Assembly: GCA_039090855.1 (NCBI GenBank) | Contig: CM077002.1 | Span: 84,820,194 to 84,884,193, forward strand | Reading direction: 5' to 3' | DNA: 64,000 bases | Source of the DNA: Macrothele yani | Lineage: Eukaryota; Arthropoda; Arachnida; Araneae; Macrothelidae | Shown: in pieces, positions 46,381 to 58,155 of the stretch | How the letters are laid out: every line of letters begins with the position of its first letter | How positions within the stretch are numbered: the stretch's first letter is position 1 | The notes under the pieces: model-generated | Told to the model about the DNA's origin: nothing | The model's input: the letters and a program-made list of their open reading frames with translations, nothing else | Databases searched by the model: none | Made by a program: the position numbers and the translations under genes

Positions 46381-47078
46381 GTAAGAATTTTATTCATAAT
46401 GATTAAAAACAAAATATCTGTCAAGCAGAGTTGTAAAGAGTAGATCGTTTAATTATTCCAGAAAAGTATACACCGTATGCTATGGAAATAAAGAGAGCAT
46501 AATTGAAACAATGGTATTTTATTGTAGCATGCGGGTTGAGGTAGTATGTCGATGAAAGTGATAAATGTTATTAAAAAACTGAGCTATTTTAGCTGTATTA
46601 GTTTTTATCATAAATATCAACAGCGAAGTAATTCTCTTATGCACATGCGATGAAAGAGCATTTGTTTCTCTGATTTCTGTTTAAACTTTTCTTGTGGCTC
46701 AGAAAGAAAATAATAGAAAGAACTTTAAAATCTTGCTTACGGAATAGAATATAGCGTTGATTGCTCCAAACCTTCGTTACCTAATGCTGCTGCAGTCGAT
46801 GCTATAACTTGCTGGCGTTGAAATAAGACCCCCAATACAAAACGGTTTTAAAAAGGTGCTTCATAAAAAACATTTTCTGCAAGTTCTGATTACTCGTTGT
46901 TATAAGTATTTCTTACTGGCAGTTACTTGCTGAACCATCTTCCTTCAAATTAACTCTTGAAAATGTAATTACATACGATATTCGATAGATATATACTGTT
47001 ACTGGTACAGTATTTGATAAATATAGCTTATTGATACGGTATTTGGTAGACATACACTCAGTGATACGGTATATGATA
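46381..47078. other. Unassigned intronic sequence
   Basis: Nothing recognised; a loose run of gatacggtat(tt)gat-type words lies at about 46980-47080, next to the Tc1 insertion. Confidence 0.5.
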
Positions 47079-47080
47079 TA

Positions 47081-48057
47081 CACTATATTAACAAAAGTCA
47101 CCGGACACCCCTTCTAAAGCAAAATGAACGGATCCGCTGTGTTGTTAAGATGCGCTGTAAAGCTGCAAACGGTATAAAAACAAGCCTACAGCAGACCGCG
47201 ATCTTATCGCACTGTGAGGTTGAGTGAAATTATCGCGGCGGGAGAGAACTGACTTTGAGAAAGGAAAGATTGTTGGGTGTTATATTAGTGGGTTGTCCAT
47301 AAGAGAAACCCAGAGGCGTTTAAACATACCCAAGTCAACTGTTTTGGATGTACTGAATAAGTGGAAGACATGACGTACCTGAAACAGCAAAACGTACCGG
47401 CAACCAAAGAAAATCAGTGATAGAGGACGTGTCGCAGCTTCAGGGGAGTTGTTACAGCTAATCAACGGAGCACTGCACAAGACCTCAGTGTAAAGGTAAA
47501 TAAAAATACTGGAACCTCGGCATATACAGTTACCATTCGCAGAGAATTACATTCCATGGGTTACAGTGGTTGTGCGGCTGCTCATTAGCCTTTCATCTCC
47601 ACTCGGAACGCTACTCGTCGTTTAACATGCTGCAAATAACATTTACTCTGGACCGTAGATCAATGGAAACGGGTCCTCCTATGGACTGATGAATCCAGAT
47701 ACACGATCCATCAGTCTGATGGCCGTGTATGGGTATGGTGGCAGCCGAGAGAACGCTATTTACCACAGTGTACTGTTCCTACGGTCAAGTTTGGAGCTGG
47801 CAGTGTACTCGTGTGGGTGTGATTTTCGTGGTATGGTCCCGGCCCATTGGTTATTGGGGACAAACCTGTTAACAAACACGTCTACCTCGATATTCTGGAC
47901 AATTATGCCATATCAACTCTGTGGCAATACTATGGAACCTAATCTTGCTGGTACCAGCAGGATAATGTAACGAGCCATAAAGGAAGGACTGTTACAGTGT
48001 ATTTTGACGATAATTCCGTATCCTGATCTGAAATGGCCAGCTTTTGTCAACATAGTG
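47081..48057 (+). mobile_element. Tc1-like element F, internally deleted
   Basis: TA-flanked, 977 bp. Ends CACTATATTAACAAAAGTCA (left) and TTTTGTCAACATAGTG (right) are inverted matches. The + strand carries transposase pieces in several frames: RRERTDFEKGKIVGC, LSIRETQRRLNIPKSTV, TDESRYTIHQSDGRVWV, GAGSVLVWV and QQDNVTSHKGRTV. The part from the second catalytic site to the end, including NPIE, is deleted. Multiple stops. Non-autonomous. Confidence 0.85.
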
Positions 48058-48059
48058 TA

Positions 48060-48940
48060 TATGCTCTAAGTTAGCAAAACATTATAACCACCACCATCCT
48101 TCTCCTTCCAGAATTGATTATGCAAGGAAAGTAAAACTACGTAGCTGACATGCGTCCCAGCAGTACAGTGTAGGAACTGGTTTGCTCGACCTTGCGAGTT
48201 TCGGGACCGAAATGTGAGGATCACGTACAATTTGCCGGAATTTCAAAGGGAATGATCACTTGTTGGCAGGAGTTTTAACAGGTCTGGCACTCATGACTGA
48301 CAAAAAAAAAAGGTCTGTTGGTCTGAGAAGTCAAAATATCTGCTGCGTCAAGCTGTCGGCAGGCTGAGCATTTCAAGGAAACAGGGATAGGACACAGATC
48401 CTGTGTCTCTAATGTATACATTCGAAGCATGTGTTTGACATGTTACAGTGTGGTGAGTGTTCTGTTGAGACCCTTTACTTCCTGTGGATCTTATCGTAGG
48501 CTGCCTAAATGGAGAAGGTAATCGCTGCATGGTTGCGGATCATTTGCACAAACTTCTATGCGTCATGCTCTTCACTATTGATGGTGTGCTGCAGAAGAAC
48601 AATGTACTCTTCCACAGTGTCCAAGCATGATTCGAAGGTCATTCAGAAGTTTTTCCGAATTCGAGTATGTCCCGATATTTTATTCAGTCCATTCTCCGAC
48701 TAAGTGCCAGATGTTCTGAGTGCCGAATATGGTCTTGCACTTTACTAGGTAACTGGACATTTTTTTCGCACTAGAAGTTAATACAAAGTTTCTGAAATTT
48801 TGCTCTTGATGGTTACCAGCAACCATGAAAAAGACTAGTGCTATAGGAAACTGTAATGCAAATTGAATGTCCCCAGTCGATGGTATAATTGCTGATTAAA
48901 CAATTTTCATCAAATTAAACTTCGCAAAACACTTTCTGTA
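48060..48940. other. Possible decayed Tc1 element; otherwise unassigned
   Basis: The phrase agcaaaacattataaccacc at 48073-48093 resembles the end of a Tc1 family whose elements begin in this way, and helix-turn-helix-like content follows, but no transposase words can be read with confidence. Confidence 0.25.
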
Positions 48941-48945
48941 TGTCT

Positions 48946-49956
48946 GTATATCAGGACATGCCATCTTTGCGCTGTGTAACACACAATTGCAAATTAAAGT
49001 GGATGATTAAAACTTTAATTTGATAAAAACGCTGATTAAAAACACAAGATCTTTCATGCCAGCATCTGGCACATTCTCAGGTGATGGTTAAAATCACATG
49101 GTACGTTAAAACCTTAAAAGGGTTTTCAGGAGAAATTACTGCTATATATACAAACCATAGTCAATAATGCATGGCATTGGAGCATGCGTAGAAATATCGA
49201 GTCCACAACTGGTCAGTCCACATTAATCGTAGCTAAATCTTAAAATTATGTAGTATGGTAATATTTTGATTCCGCCAAGTCACCTCCAAACAACAATCTC
49301 CAAGGGGGAGGAATAAACTTAGGTAAATGATCATTGCAACTCACTGTAACATTTAAAAAAATATGTAGGCTTTCAGCAAGTAAAGTCGCACTCTTTATGC
49401 CATAACTGGAAGTAACTCTGGCTTCATCCCAAAGAGGAAAGTGTGCCCCACGATTAATTAATCGTGAAAAAGCTGTAGAGTCAGAGTGAGTTTTAACATT
49501 GTATTTATGTTCAGATAAACGAGTCCGTGAAGTAGAACCGATATAAGCTTTATCCTGATCCACAACATCCAAGTCTTTTAGAGGAATTTGGAACACACCA
49601 TGTTTACTACTCAAAGGGACAGGAATCAAAATATTACCGTACTACATAATTTTAATATTTACCTACGATTAATGTGGACTGACCAATCGTGGACTCTATG
49701 CTTCTACGCATGCTACAATGTCATGCATTATTAACTACGGTGTGCATATATAGCAGTAATTTCTCCTGTAAACTCTTTTAAGGTTTTAAGCTATCATGTG
49801 TTTTTAACCATCCCCTGATGATGTGTCAGATGCTCGCATGAAAGAGTTTATGTATTTAGTCCGCGTTTTCGTTAAATTAAAGTTTTAATCATCCACTTTG
49901 ATTTGCAATTGTGTGTTGTGTTACATAGTGCAAAGACGGCATTTCCTGATATATAA
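48946..49956 (-). mobile_element. Penelope-like element fragment with inverted arms (PLE-3)
   Basis: 48946-49270 is inverted at about 49635-49956 (tatatcagga, ttgcaatt, gatgattaaaactttaatt, cagtccacattaatcgta and other words shared), with small indels. The arms hold the PLE tail motif (cctgatgatg / gaaagat). Between them is a minus-strand GIY-YIG endonuclease fragment. Terminal repeats in inverted orientation are a known peculiarity of Penelope-like elements. Confidence 0.75.
49246..49629 (-). pseudogene. GIY-YIG endonuclease fragment of PLE-3
   Basis: 127 codons: GVFQIPLKDLDVV (the GIY position), KAYIGSTSRTRLSEHKYNV (YIG block with the catalytic Arg and the following EHK), INRGAHFPLWDEARV, ATLLAESLHIFLN (with the metal-binding Glu) and FIPPPW. 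This is the C-terminal nuclease domain alone; the reverse transcriptase is absent, so only the 3' end of the element was inserted. The frame is open across the whole domain. Confidence 0.8.
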
Positions 49957-50155
49957 TGATACTAGGACGACGTTTTTATGTTTAAGCATTTAACGTTCTG
50001 TGGGTAACGGAGAAACCAAAAATCCGCCACTGCCATTCCGAGAATCAGATTATGCTCAAATGTCAAAGAACTGCTTAAATACTTATACTTCTCCTTAGTC
50101 CTTACTTGTAAACAATTCTTTGCAAATGATAATTTATAGCTTTATGTAAATGTAG

Positions 50156-51240
50156 CAGTGGCGTATATTCGAGGCTAGCTAAGCTAGCTGCGAACCCCAG
50201 AGAATGCACAAATAAAACTGAATTAAATATACACAAATAAAAGTCAATTATCAACGGTATTAAAACATGTCGATGCTTTCGCTGCGAAACAAAATGCTTA
50301 CGGATTCGCTTTTTTGACTCAGTCTGGAGAGCGAAAACCAACGGCATAACGCAAGCAGCTCTTCCAGAGTCTTCGCAGTTCTGATGCGATGATGCGAAAA
50401 CCTTCCGTACCATCGCCTGCTAGCGTTTCCATGACAACATGAATCAGCTGGTACAGGGGAATGGGCCATTGCTTTGGGAAACGGTTTCCTCAGAATAGAG
50501 AAGACTTAGACTATCTCAGGCACTCGCATACTCCCGCCCATAAGAGTGTTTTGCGAGAGTTGTTTCAGTTTTAGTGAAGTGTCAGTTAATTAAAATCAGA
50601 GATATTATGTCTTAAATTCGAACTGTTTTGATAAATTTTGTGAAAGCTTCCCTGAACATCTACTGTCAAAACTTAAAGAACTCTATGCTTCAAATTTTGA
50701 TACAGCTCGACTAAAAAATGAACTGAAAGTGTTTTATTCCCTTGATGAATACAAAAACAAATCAGTAAGAGACATTACGTGTTACTAAAGTTGAATAAAT
50801 TGGACATAGTGTTTAGTGAGGTGTACAAATTAGCATACCTCATATTAAGCTTTCCATCAACAACTGCAACTATCAAAAGAAGTTTTTCTGCATTAAAAAG
50901 AATCAATATATATCTTAGAGCCACACAAGGACAAGCACATTCGAAAGACTTGGCTGTTTTGTCAGTAGTGAAAAACATTCTAAAGGAAAGAAGAATGGAG
51001 TTCATGTGCAAATAAAGTATTCAGAGGAAGAATGCAGTTCATGTACAAATAAGTGTTCAAATCCTAATCCTCATAATTATTTGGTATCATGTTAGCAATG
51101 GCATGTACCTAAAATTTAGAAAACAAGTTACTTCTATTACTTAACAATTAAAAATTAAATTTCGCAATTAAAAAAAAAGTACTGGGGGGAGGGGGAGGGC
51201 GGTGAGATAGCCCAGGTCTCGGACCCAAGAAACGCCACTG
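50156..51240 (+). mobile_element. hAT element E, deletion derivative
   Basis: Perfect 8 bp target duplication aaatgtag (50148-50155, 51241-51248). Ends CAGTGGCGTATATTCGAG and ...AGAAACGCCACTG are inverted matches. 1085 bp, keeping only the 3' end of a transposase gene. A homopolymer G tract (about 51183-51200) lies near the right end, as C/G tracts do in hAT D. Confidence 0.92.
50779..51015 (+). pseudogene. hAT transposase C-terminal dimerization domain (element E)
   Basis: 78 codons ending in a stop: LILSFPSTTATIKRSFSALK and RINIYLRATQG, then DLAVLSVVKNI. This is the hAT dimerization block that normally reads LxxPxTTASVERSFSxLKRIKxYLR. The conserved Glu of SVERSF is Lys here (TIKRSF), so a catalytic residue is gone. 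The upstream 600 bp of the element carry little readable coding sequence. Confidence 0.85.
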
Positions 51241-51248
51241 AAATGTAG

Positions 51249-51428
51249 GTAGCAATCTGGTGAAGAAACAGATTCGATTCAGCGCAGTAATTGCTTCTGT
51301 AGGTTGGCTTAGTCACATAACTTGGATTAAACCAATGATTAATGTCCGAATGACAGCTATCAAGGATCTTACGATGCTATACAACTTTAATGGTCGGGTG
51401 TAATGCTCACATACATTCATACATACAT

Positions 51429-51466
<38 letters not shown>

Positions 51467-52626
51467 GCTATCTTGGTTATTAGTGTTCTTTGTTAATACA
51501 ACGAATGTTGCTAATACTCATAAATAAAGTTAATTTGCTTCTTCATAATCTCTTCACGTAAGTAATAAGTAATAATTTAGCCGATGCTGAGATAGCACTA
51601 TTTTTCGTCGTGGATCTGGAAGTGTGATAAGTATCAAGCAACATCACTTGCGAACAGCAATACATTTCGACCGAACGAATAGATCCGGTTGTCATCTTCT
51701 ATGTGCTATCATCCTGAAAATTATTTCGACGATGGCGAAATTGCTGCGTGTGTAAATCATCTTCAACTGACAATGCATTTCCTTTGAACCAAACAAATTC
51801 GACTTGTGAAAAATCCTCCGGGAAGAATGAACACGCGCAATAGATATCCAGTATGTGCTCCTGACATTGGAAGAGGCAAGAATTTTATGTCACAGATTAG
51901 TCGTCATCACACTTTCGATTGTATGTGTTTCAGAATTTAAAGAATCTGTTAGAAGTCTGCTTTCCATTACATGAAGACCGCTCGGATCAATTTTTGAAAT
52001 GATGACTCAGTCATCTGAACAATAGTAACTGTCATCACGACTCTAATGCTTTCATCGACCATGGTGATTAATTTAGATGTGTTGGGAAAGAAATATACAG
52101 ATGGCTACACCACCTCATTGATTTTTGCGAGAAGTTAATGCTGTAAAACAATAATAAAATCTTTATTGCATTAAAATTTAATTTCTTAATAAATTCTCTT
52201 ACTAGGAAATTTAGCTTTTGTACAACAGAATGTCGAGAAACACATTTTCGATCTTTTCCCATGTTGTCCATTTTCAATCGAATAGCTTTAAAGTAACGAC
52301 AGATAAAATTTTTATCTCTAGTTGAATAATGTTTTAATACCAGTCTTTTAGTTATCACTTGTTGTACTTATTAAGTTTTTGATGATTTTGTCATCACTAT
52401 AATTAGTGACAAATTTATTTCAATTTGCCCTTTAACGATGCTAGTTTTAGTATAAACTGATCAAAGTGCAATGATTCGAAAAAATAACGATGCAATTCTA
52501 ATACAACTTTAAGCAGCTTTCTATAATGATAAGAATTTAATTAATAAGAAGGAATAATACACCAATTGTACTAAAAAGTATAACTATACTAGTGATCCGA
52601 AATTTCTTGGCGTAGAATAGAAATAA
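51249..52626. other. Unassigned intronic sequence with (TAGA)n at 51431-51466
   Basis: A nine-copy TAGA/GATA tetranucleotide microsatellite lies at 51431-51466. The rest, including a 96-codon minus frame at 52358-52068, resembles nothing I know. Confidence 0.6.
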
Positions 52627-52841
52627 AAGTTTCCAAGCTTTCGCGCCTCAACCAGATGGCTTTCTCAAGGAAGGTAGACAGCTAACTGCAAACTGAATAA
52701 TAGAATGATTCAACAATTCGAATGTGGTGACTTGACTTGACAATAACGAATAGATGCGAAGGTAATCAGGTATTCAAAGACACGAGGCGTTATGCTCGTT
52801 TTAGCACGCGGAATCATGGAAGGAATATCAAGAGGTAATCA

Positions 52842-55140
52842 CTATTTGAAGAACTGGTTCCAAACCCGCGGCAACTCCAGTGAGAAGCTATCATTGCACG
52901 ACTCGCTGTTGGTTATGATCTCCAAAGTTTCGCAAATGGCAGTAGATTTTGGGGTGGAGTATGAAGCTAATTTCTTTACGTCATCCCACATAGGAGCAGC
53001 GGACTTGAACTTGACTTCTCTGGATAGGGTCGTGGTTACTTTGCCGTTCTTTATGTCCCTTTTATGTTCGTTAACTGTAATTCTAAATGAACGTTTAGTC
53101 ATTCTAATGTAGTATCGCGCGGATCCGTCCGGGTATAGTAGAGGAATGGCATAAACACCTGCTTCATTGCAAGGTGGGGACTTCTCAGTGTATCCCTTAA
53201 GCATGATACATAAAGATGTCGGAGATCTGATGCCAACACCGAGGTTCATCTTTTTGAGCGCGTTCTTGAGCTGATAGGAAGCATTTGGTATATAGGGAAT
53301 TGATCCCAGGTAGCGTAGCTGTGGCTTCGAAAGATTAGTACGACTGGTGCGGGTTTTCCCGGTGTAGCGATGTATCAGGTTCGGGGCGTATCCTGCCTCA
53401 GTGGCCAGCTCGATAACGTTTCGCAATTCCCATTGCGTAGAAGCAACATCTCAGGAGACTGCAAAGGCTCTTCGGAATCGAGAACGGAATAAAGCTGTCT
53501 TGTAGTCAACAGGGCAGAATGAGTTTCGGAGCATCAGGTTAGGTACGGATGTAAACTTGTGTGCGAAGGCAATAATAGACTTGTGTGCGAAGGCAATAAT
53601 AGACTTGTGTGCGAAGGCAATAATAGACTTGTGTGCGAAGGCAATAATAGACTTGTGTGCGAAGGCAATAATAGACTTGTGTGCGAAGGCGATTTTCAGG
53701 TAATTTACGTAGTAAAACATCCAGATAAGGCAATGCACCATTGTGTTCGAGCTCCATAGTGAAATTGATAGTAGGGTGAATATCATTGATTTTATCTAGA
53801 AAAACCGGGACGGTATCCTTTCCGTGAGGCCATATGAAGAATGTATCGTCCGCATATCTTAGCCAGGTGGTAGGTCTCGCGGTGATGTTGGTAAATATAT
53901 GCTGCTCAATTGGACGAAGTATTGCTTCCGGGAGGACGGCTGAAAGGGATGATCCCATCGGAGCGCCATTTATCTGTTTGTAAATTTGTCCTTGGAAATT
54001 GAAGTAGCTGGAATTTGAGAACAAGTCCATTAATTTGAAGATGCTGTGGCAGGACTCCAAGAAATAAAGTGACGAATTAGTTATGGCTTCTTTTAACGTT
54101 CCGATGGCTTCAGGCACAGATGTCGAAGGGTAAAGAGAAACTACGTCGAAACTGCCGATAATGTAGCTTTGTTGGACAGAAATTTGCTTAACGTTCATGA
54201 TAAAGTCTACAATTTAAGATATTATAAAGTCCGATTCGGGGAGATGACAAGCCAGAAATTTGGATTGTGCCTTCTCTAAACAGTACGTCGGTGCGGACCT
54301 CCTTGACAGGATGGCTCTCAATGGATTATTGGGCTTGTGATGTTTACGTCTTCCAAAGAGCCTTGGGATTTGAGGGCCTGGAGATAATTTGATAACTTTC
54401 TCGAGATCGTCCGGGAAAGCAGGCAGCCTGGTACCTCTTTGCACTTGAGCAATCCAACAATTTAGAGGGTTCTTATGCACTACTGTAAATCCAGAATCGG
54501 AGATGAAGTCTTGGAGTTTCTGATTGTAATCCATAGCATCCATAATTGCTATCTGGCCGGATTTGTCCGTTAGTGGTAATGTTATGGAGCGATCATTTCT
54601 GAGGATCAAAATCGGTCTTGAAATTTTAAATTTATTATGTGTTCGTTTAGAATTGTACCACGATCGTAACCGAGATCAACAGAGTTGGCGTAGTTCATCT
54701 TTGGCGTCTTCCGGAACTCGCGATATTACGCTCACGAAATCAGAAACCACGCTTTTAGGATTCGGTCTTGTTTGGAAAGTTGGATTTTGGTCCAAGTTTC
54801 ATAACTTTATTTTCTTCTACTGTGAGCGTCCGGCTAGATATATTGAAGAATGGAATGATGAAATCTTTAGACCTTGGGTTCTGGGTTGATTTCAAGAAAT
54901 TTAGCTTCTTCTTGTGCCTGGAGCAGAAGGTAGCTTGAATTCTTTCAACTAACATATCTACTCGGAACGTTAGGTTGTTAAACGTGATCGGGTCGCAAGG
55001 ACTGTGTAACTTCATATATAAAGAGTAGCACTTGTTTTCCAAGGACATGACGTCCTTTCTTTTCAGGTTGACTATCCTTGATAGGGTCTGGCGGAGAAAT
55101 TTGTCCATTTTCTTTTCGAACCATGCTCCTCTTACCGTAG
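52842..55140 (-). pseudogene. PLE-4 reverse transcriptase / GIY-YIG protein with an internal 24 bp expansion
   Basis: N-terminal part (55140-54755): TVRGAWFEKKMDKFLRQTL, SLENKCYSLYMKLHSPC. The linker (54609-54214) has ITLPLTDKSGQIAIMD and PGPQIPRLFGRRKHHKP. The reverse transcriptase (54198-53700) has GSFDVVSLYPSTSVPEA, NGAPMGSSLSAVLPEAILR and an intact catalytic RYADDTFFIW. After LPYLDVLLRK a block LRTQVYYC repeats about six times. Then VNSPFCPVDYKTALF-like linker words appear in another frame. The nuclease (53426-52842) has AGVYAIPLL, ARYYIRMTKRSFRITVNEHK (the YIG Gly is Arg), AAPMWDDVKKLA and STAICETLEI. There are several frameshifts and stops, but the main blocks are well kept. Confidence 0.88.
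53555..53695 (-). repeat. 24 bp in-frame tandem repeat inside PLE-4 (~5.7 copies)
   Basis: Unit acttgtgtgcgaaggcaataatag, identical in five copies plus a partial. On the coding strand it adds LRTQVYYC per copy without changing frame. The sister copy PLE-5 has a single unit at this place. Confidence 0.95.
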
Positions 55141-55145
55141 TCTTA

Positions 55146-56400
55146 AACAAACAGATAAATGGCGCTCCGATGGGATCATCCCTTTCAGCCGTCCTCGCGG
55201 AAGCAATAATTCGTCCAATTGAGCAACATATATTCACCAACATCACCCTGAGACCTATCATCTGGCTAAGATATGCGGACAATATATTCTTCATGTGGTC
55301 TCATGCAAAGGATACCGTCCCGGTTTTTCTCGATAAAACCAATGATATTCCCCATATTATCAATTTCACTATGGAGCTCGAACACAATGGCGCATTGCCT
55401 TATCTGGATGTTTTACTGAGTAAATGACCTGAAAATCGCCTTCGCACACAAGTCTATTATAAACCCAAATCTGTACCTAACCTGATGCTCGGCAACTCAT
55501 TCTGCCCCGTTGACTACAAAACAGCTTTATTCCGTTCTCGATTCCGAAGAGCTTCTGCAGTCTCCTCAGATGTCGTTTCTAGGCAATACGAATTTCGAAA
55601 CGTTATCAAGCTGGCCACTGAGGCAGGATACGCCCCGAACAATTTACATCGCTACATCGAGAAAACCGGGACCAGTCGTGCTAATCTTTCGAAGCCGCAG
55701 CGGTAATGCATCCTATCAGCTCAAGAACGCGCTCAAGAAGATGAACCTCGGTGTTGGCATCAGATCTCCGATATTTTTGTATACCATGCTTAAGGGATAC
55801 ACTGAGAAGTCCCCACCTTGCAATGAAGCAGGTGTTTATGCCATTCCTCTACTATACCCGGACGGATCCGCGCGATACTACATTGGAATGAGTAAACGTT
55901 CATTTAGAATTACAGTTAACAAACATAAAAGGGACATAAAGAACGGCAAAGTAACCACGGCTCTATCCAGAGAAGTCACGTTCAAGTCCGCTGCTCCTAT
56001 GTGGGATGACGTGAAGAAATTAGCTTCATACTCCACCCCAAAATCTACTGCCATTTGCGAAACTTTCGAGATCATAACCAACAGCGAGTCGTGCAATGAT
56101 AGCGTCTCACTGGAGTTGCGGCGGTTTTGGAACCAGTTCTTCTAATAGTGATTGCCTCTTGGTTTTCCTTCAATGATTCCGCCAGCTAAAACGAACATAA
56201 CGCCTCGTGTCTTTAAATACCTGATTACCTTCGCATCAATTCGTTATTGTCAAGTCAAGTCACCACGTTCCAATTGTTGAACCGTTCTATTATTCAGTTT
56301 GCAGTTAGCTGTCTACCTTCCTTGAGAAAGCCATCTGGTTGATGCGCAAAAGCTTGGATACTTTTATTTTTATTGTACGCCAAGAGATGTCGGATCACTA
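55146..56400 (+). pseudogene. Penelope-like element, 5'-truncated (PLE-5), head to head with PLE-4
   Basis: Starts in the middle of the reverse transcriptase (KQINGAPMGSSLSAVLAEA at 55148) and runs to the terminal motif at 56310-56360. The catalytic word reads RYADNIFF instead of RYADDTFF, so an Asp is lost. LPYLDVLLSK is followed by a TGA, one copy of LRTQVYY, FCPVDYKTALFRSRFRRA, NVIKLATEAGYAPNN and a frameshift. Then the GIY-YIG nuclease at 55700-56145 (AGVYAIPLLYPDG, ARYYIGMSKRSFRITVNKHK, MWDDVKKLA, AICETFEIITNSE) is fully open to the stop at 56145. Its YIG block is intact, unlike that of PLE-4. The flank is nearly identical to that of PLE-4, so both inserted or duplicated recently. Confidence 0.88.
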
Positions 56401-56411
56401 GTGTAGTTATA

Positions 56412-57630
56412 CACTGAAGTGCGATTTAATTAGAGATACATGTCTAGTAACGTGTAGCACCACCTTTCGCCCTGATGACGGCGGCGATTCGTCTCAGCAT
56501 GGACTCGACAAGACACCGGAAGCGTTGGGAAGCCATATGGATCCACGACCCCTGAACAAGCTCCCACAGTTCACGAAGATTTGATGGTGGGGAGTCAGAG
56601 CCTTGAACATCTCTCTCGATGGCATCCCAGATGTGCTCAATGGGATTGAGGTCAGGTGACCTAGCTGGCCAAGGAAGCGAGGTCACGTCAGTGGAGTGTT
56701 CATCCAACCGTTCGGATACAATTCGGGAGCGATGGCGCTGTGCATTGTCTTGTTGCAGGATGAGGTCCCCAGTGGGATGCTGAAGACGCACAAACGGGAG
56801 CAAATCGTCATCCAGTATATCCCGGTAACGTTGACCTGTGAGGGACGATCTCACACGTACCAGGGTTCCTATTTCAGCCCACGTAAACAGTCCCCAGACG
56901 AGAATTCCTCCCCCACCAGCTTGAAGAGTACCCTGCTGGCAAGAGGGATCCATCGCTTCAGGTGGTTTGCTCCGTACTCGTATCCTGCCATACGCATGTA
57001 CCAACGTGAATCTCAGCTCATCAGTCCAGGCCACATTTTTCCACATGTGTAGGGTTCAGTGGCGATGTTCCCGCGCCCATGCTAATCTTTGCACTCTGTG
57101 ATGTGCGGTCAGCAGCGGTACCCTCGTGGGCGATGGCTTCTGTACCCCATAGCGAGGAGATGGTTCTGGATGGTGTGGCTGCTTACACGTTTTCGTGCAC
57201 CAGCGTTAAATTGCCGAGTGATTTCTTGCACTGTGGCCCGTCGCTCCGTTGTTACAATGCGAGCTAGCCGATGATTACCCCGCTCATCCACACGCTGTTG
57301 TCCACGATAGTTGGCCCTTGCAGGGATGGTTTCACCGGATTCTATGTACTCACGGTGCACCCGTGACACAGTGGCTCTTGAAAATCCCAGTGCTTGCACG
57401 ACTTCCGAGATGGAGTGACCCATTCGTCGGGCCCCGACAACTTTCTCACGATCAAATGCGCTTAGATCCTTCGTCTTACCCATACTGTATCCGACTCTTA
57501 CTGATTCCCGTCGCATCACTCCTTATATTGTCAGATCGCTGTATACGTTATGTCGTTTCCGTTTACAGGGCCGCCCACAGCGCCACATTTGCATAACGCC
57601 AGCTGTCTCTAATTCAATTGTTCTTCAGTG
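56412..57630 (-). mobile_element. Tc1-like element G
   Basis: TA-flanked (56410-56411, 57631-57632), 1219 bp. Ends CACTGAAGTGCGATTTAATT (left) and aattcaattgttcttcagtg (right) form inverted repeats with a few changes. It begins about 10 bp beyond the end of PLE-5. Confidence 0.9.
56444..57483 (-). pseudogene. Tc1-type transposase (element G), DD34E with active site intact
   Basis: Minus strand. The N-terminus from 57483 is MGKTKDLSAFDREKVVGARR, with helix-turn-helix SISEVVQALGFSRATVSRVH and RANYRGQQRVDERGN. A one-base loss near 57110 ends the first frame. A second lesion near 57056 turns a Trp codon to TGA just before MWKNVAWTDELRFTL (first site). The rest is open to the stop at 56444: GGGGILVWGLF, LQQDNAQRHRS (second site), SPDLNPIEHIWD (third, 34 residues on) and IRAKGGATRY. 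All three catalytic residues are present; only two small lesions separate it from a normal-length protein of about 340 residues. Confidence 0.9.
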
Positions 57631-58155
57631 TACTTTTTAAATGATAAGAAATGTTTAATATTTTCTTAGTATTGTTTTAATTACTAATGTATTTCGTGAT
57701 ACTTACGTGCGGTATTAAATATCGCTTGCATTACGTTGTTAGGTAATTCATTTCGAAATACTAATTATTTGCAACAGAAAGTAAGAATTAGTTTTTACTT
57801 CGAGGTGGTATGCACAGAGGATGTTCCCACATTTTTAGAACGATTTTCTAGCAATATGATTAATGTTTAAAATGAAATTATTTCTTCCTGAAATACACTG
57901 CCGGACAATTGCTAAGTACGGATGACAATAGCAACGATAGCAACCATAAAATGGAAGGCGGGAAAATGTGGAAATTAGCATAAGTGCGGGATACAGTAAG
58001 ACGTGTTGTGCGTATGCAAATTTTGGATTGCCGAACTTGTTCGTGACGTCATAGCGCTGATAAGAGATATAAAGGATTTGACGCGTATTGACCGTTGTTG
58101 TTCAAACGCAAAGTTGAAAGGGAAAGAATCAATTGACGAACTTGCAATTTTCAGT

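Larger units (their letters stand above)
52627..55145 (-). mobile_element. Penelope-like element, near full length (PLE-4)
   Basis: Minus strand from the N-terminal region at about 55145 to the terminal-repeat motif (cttgagaaagccatctgg ... gcgaaagctt) at 52672-52627. It faces away from PLE-5, which begins exactly where this one begins. Single coding region with N-terminal domain, reverse transcriptase and GIY-YIG nuclease. Confidence 0.87.

Noticed and set aside
52068..52358. 96-codon minus-strand frame
   Set aside because: Low-complexity AT-rich composition, no motif.
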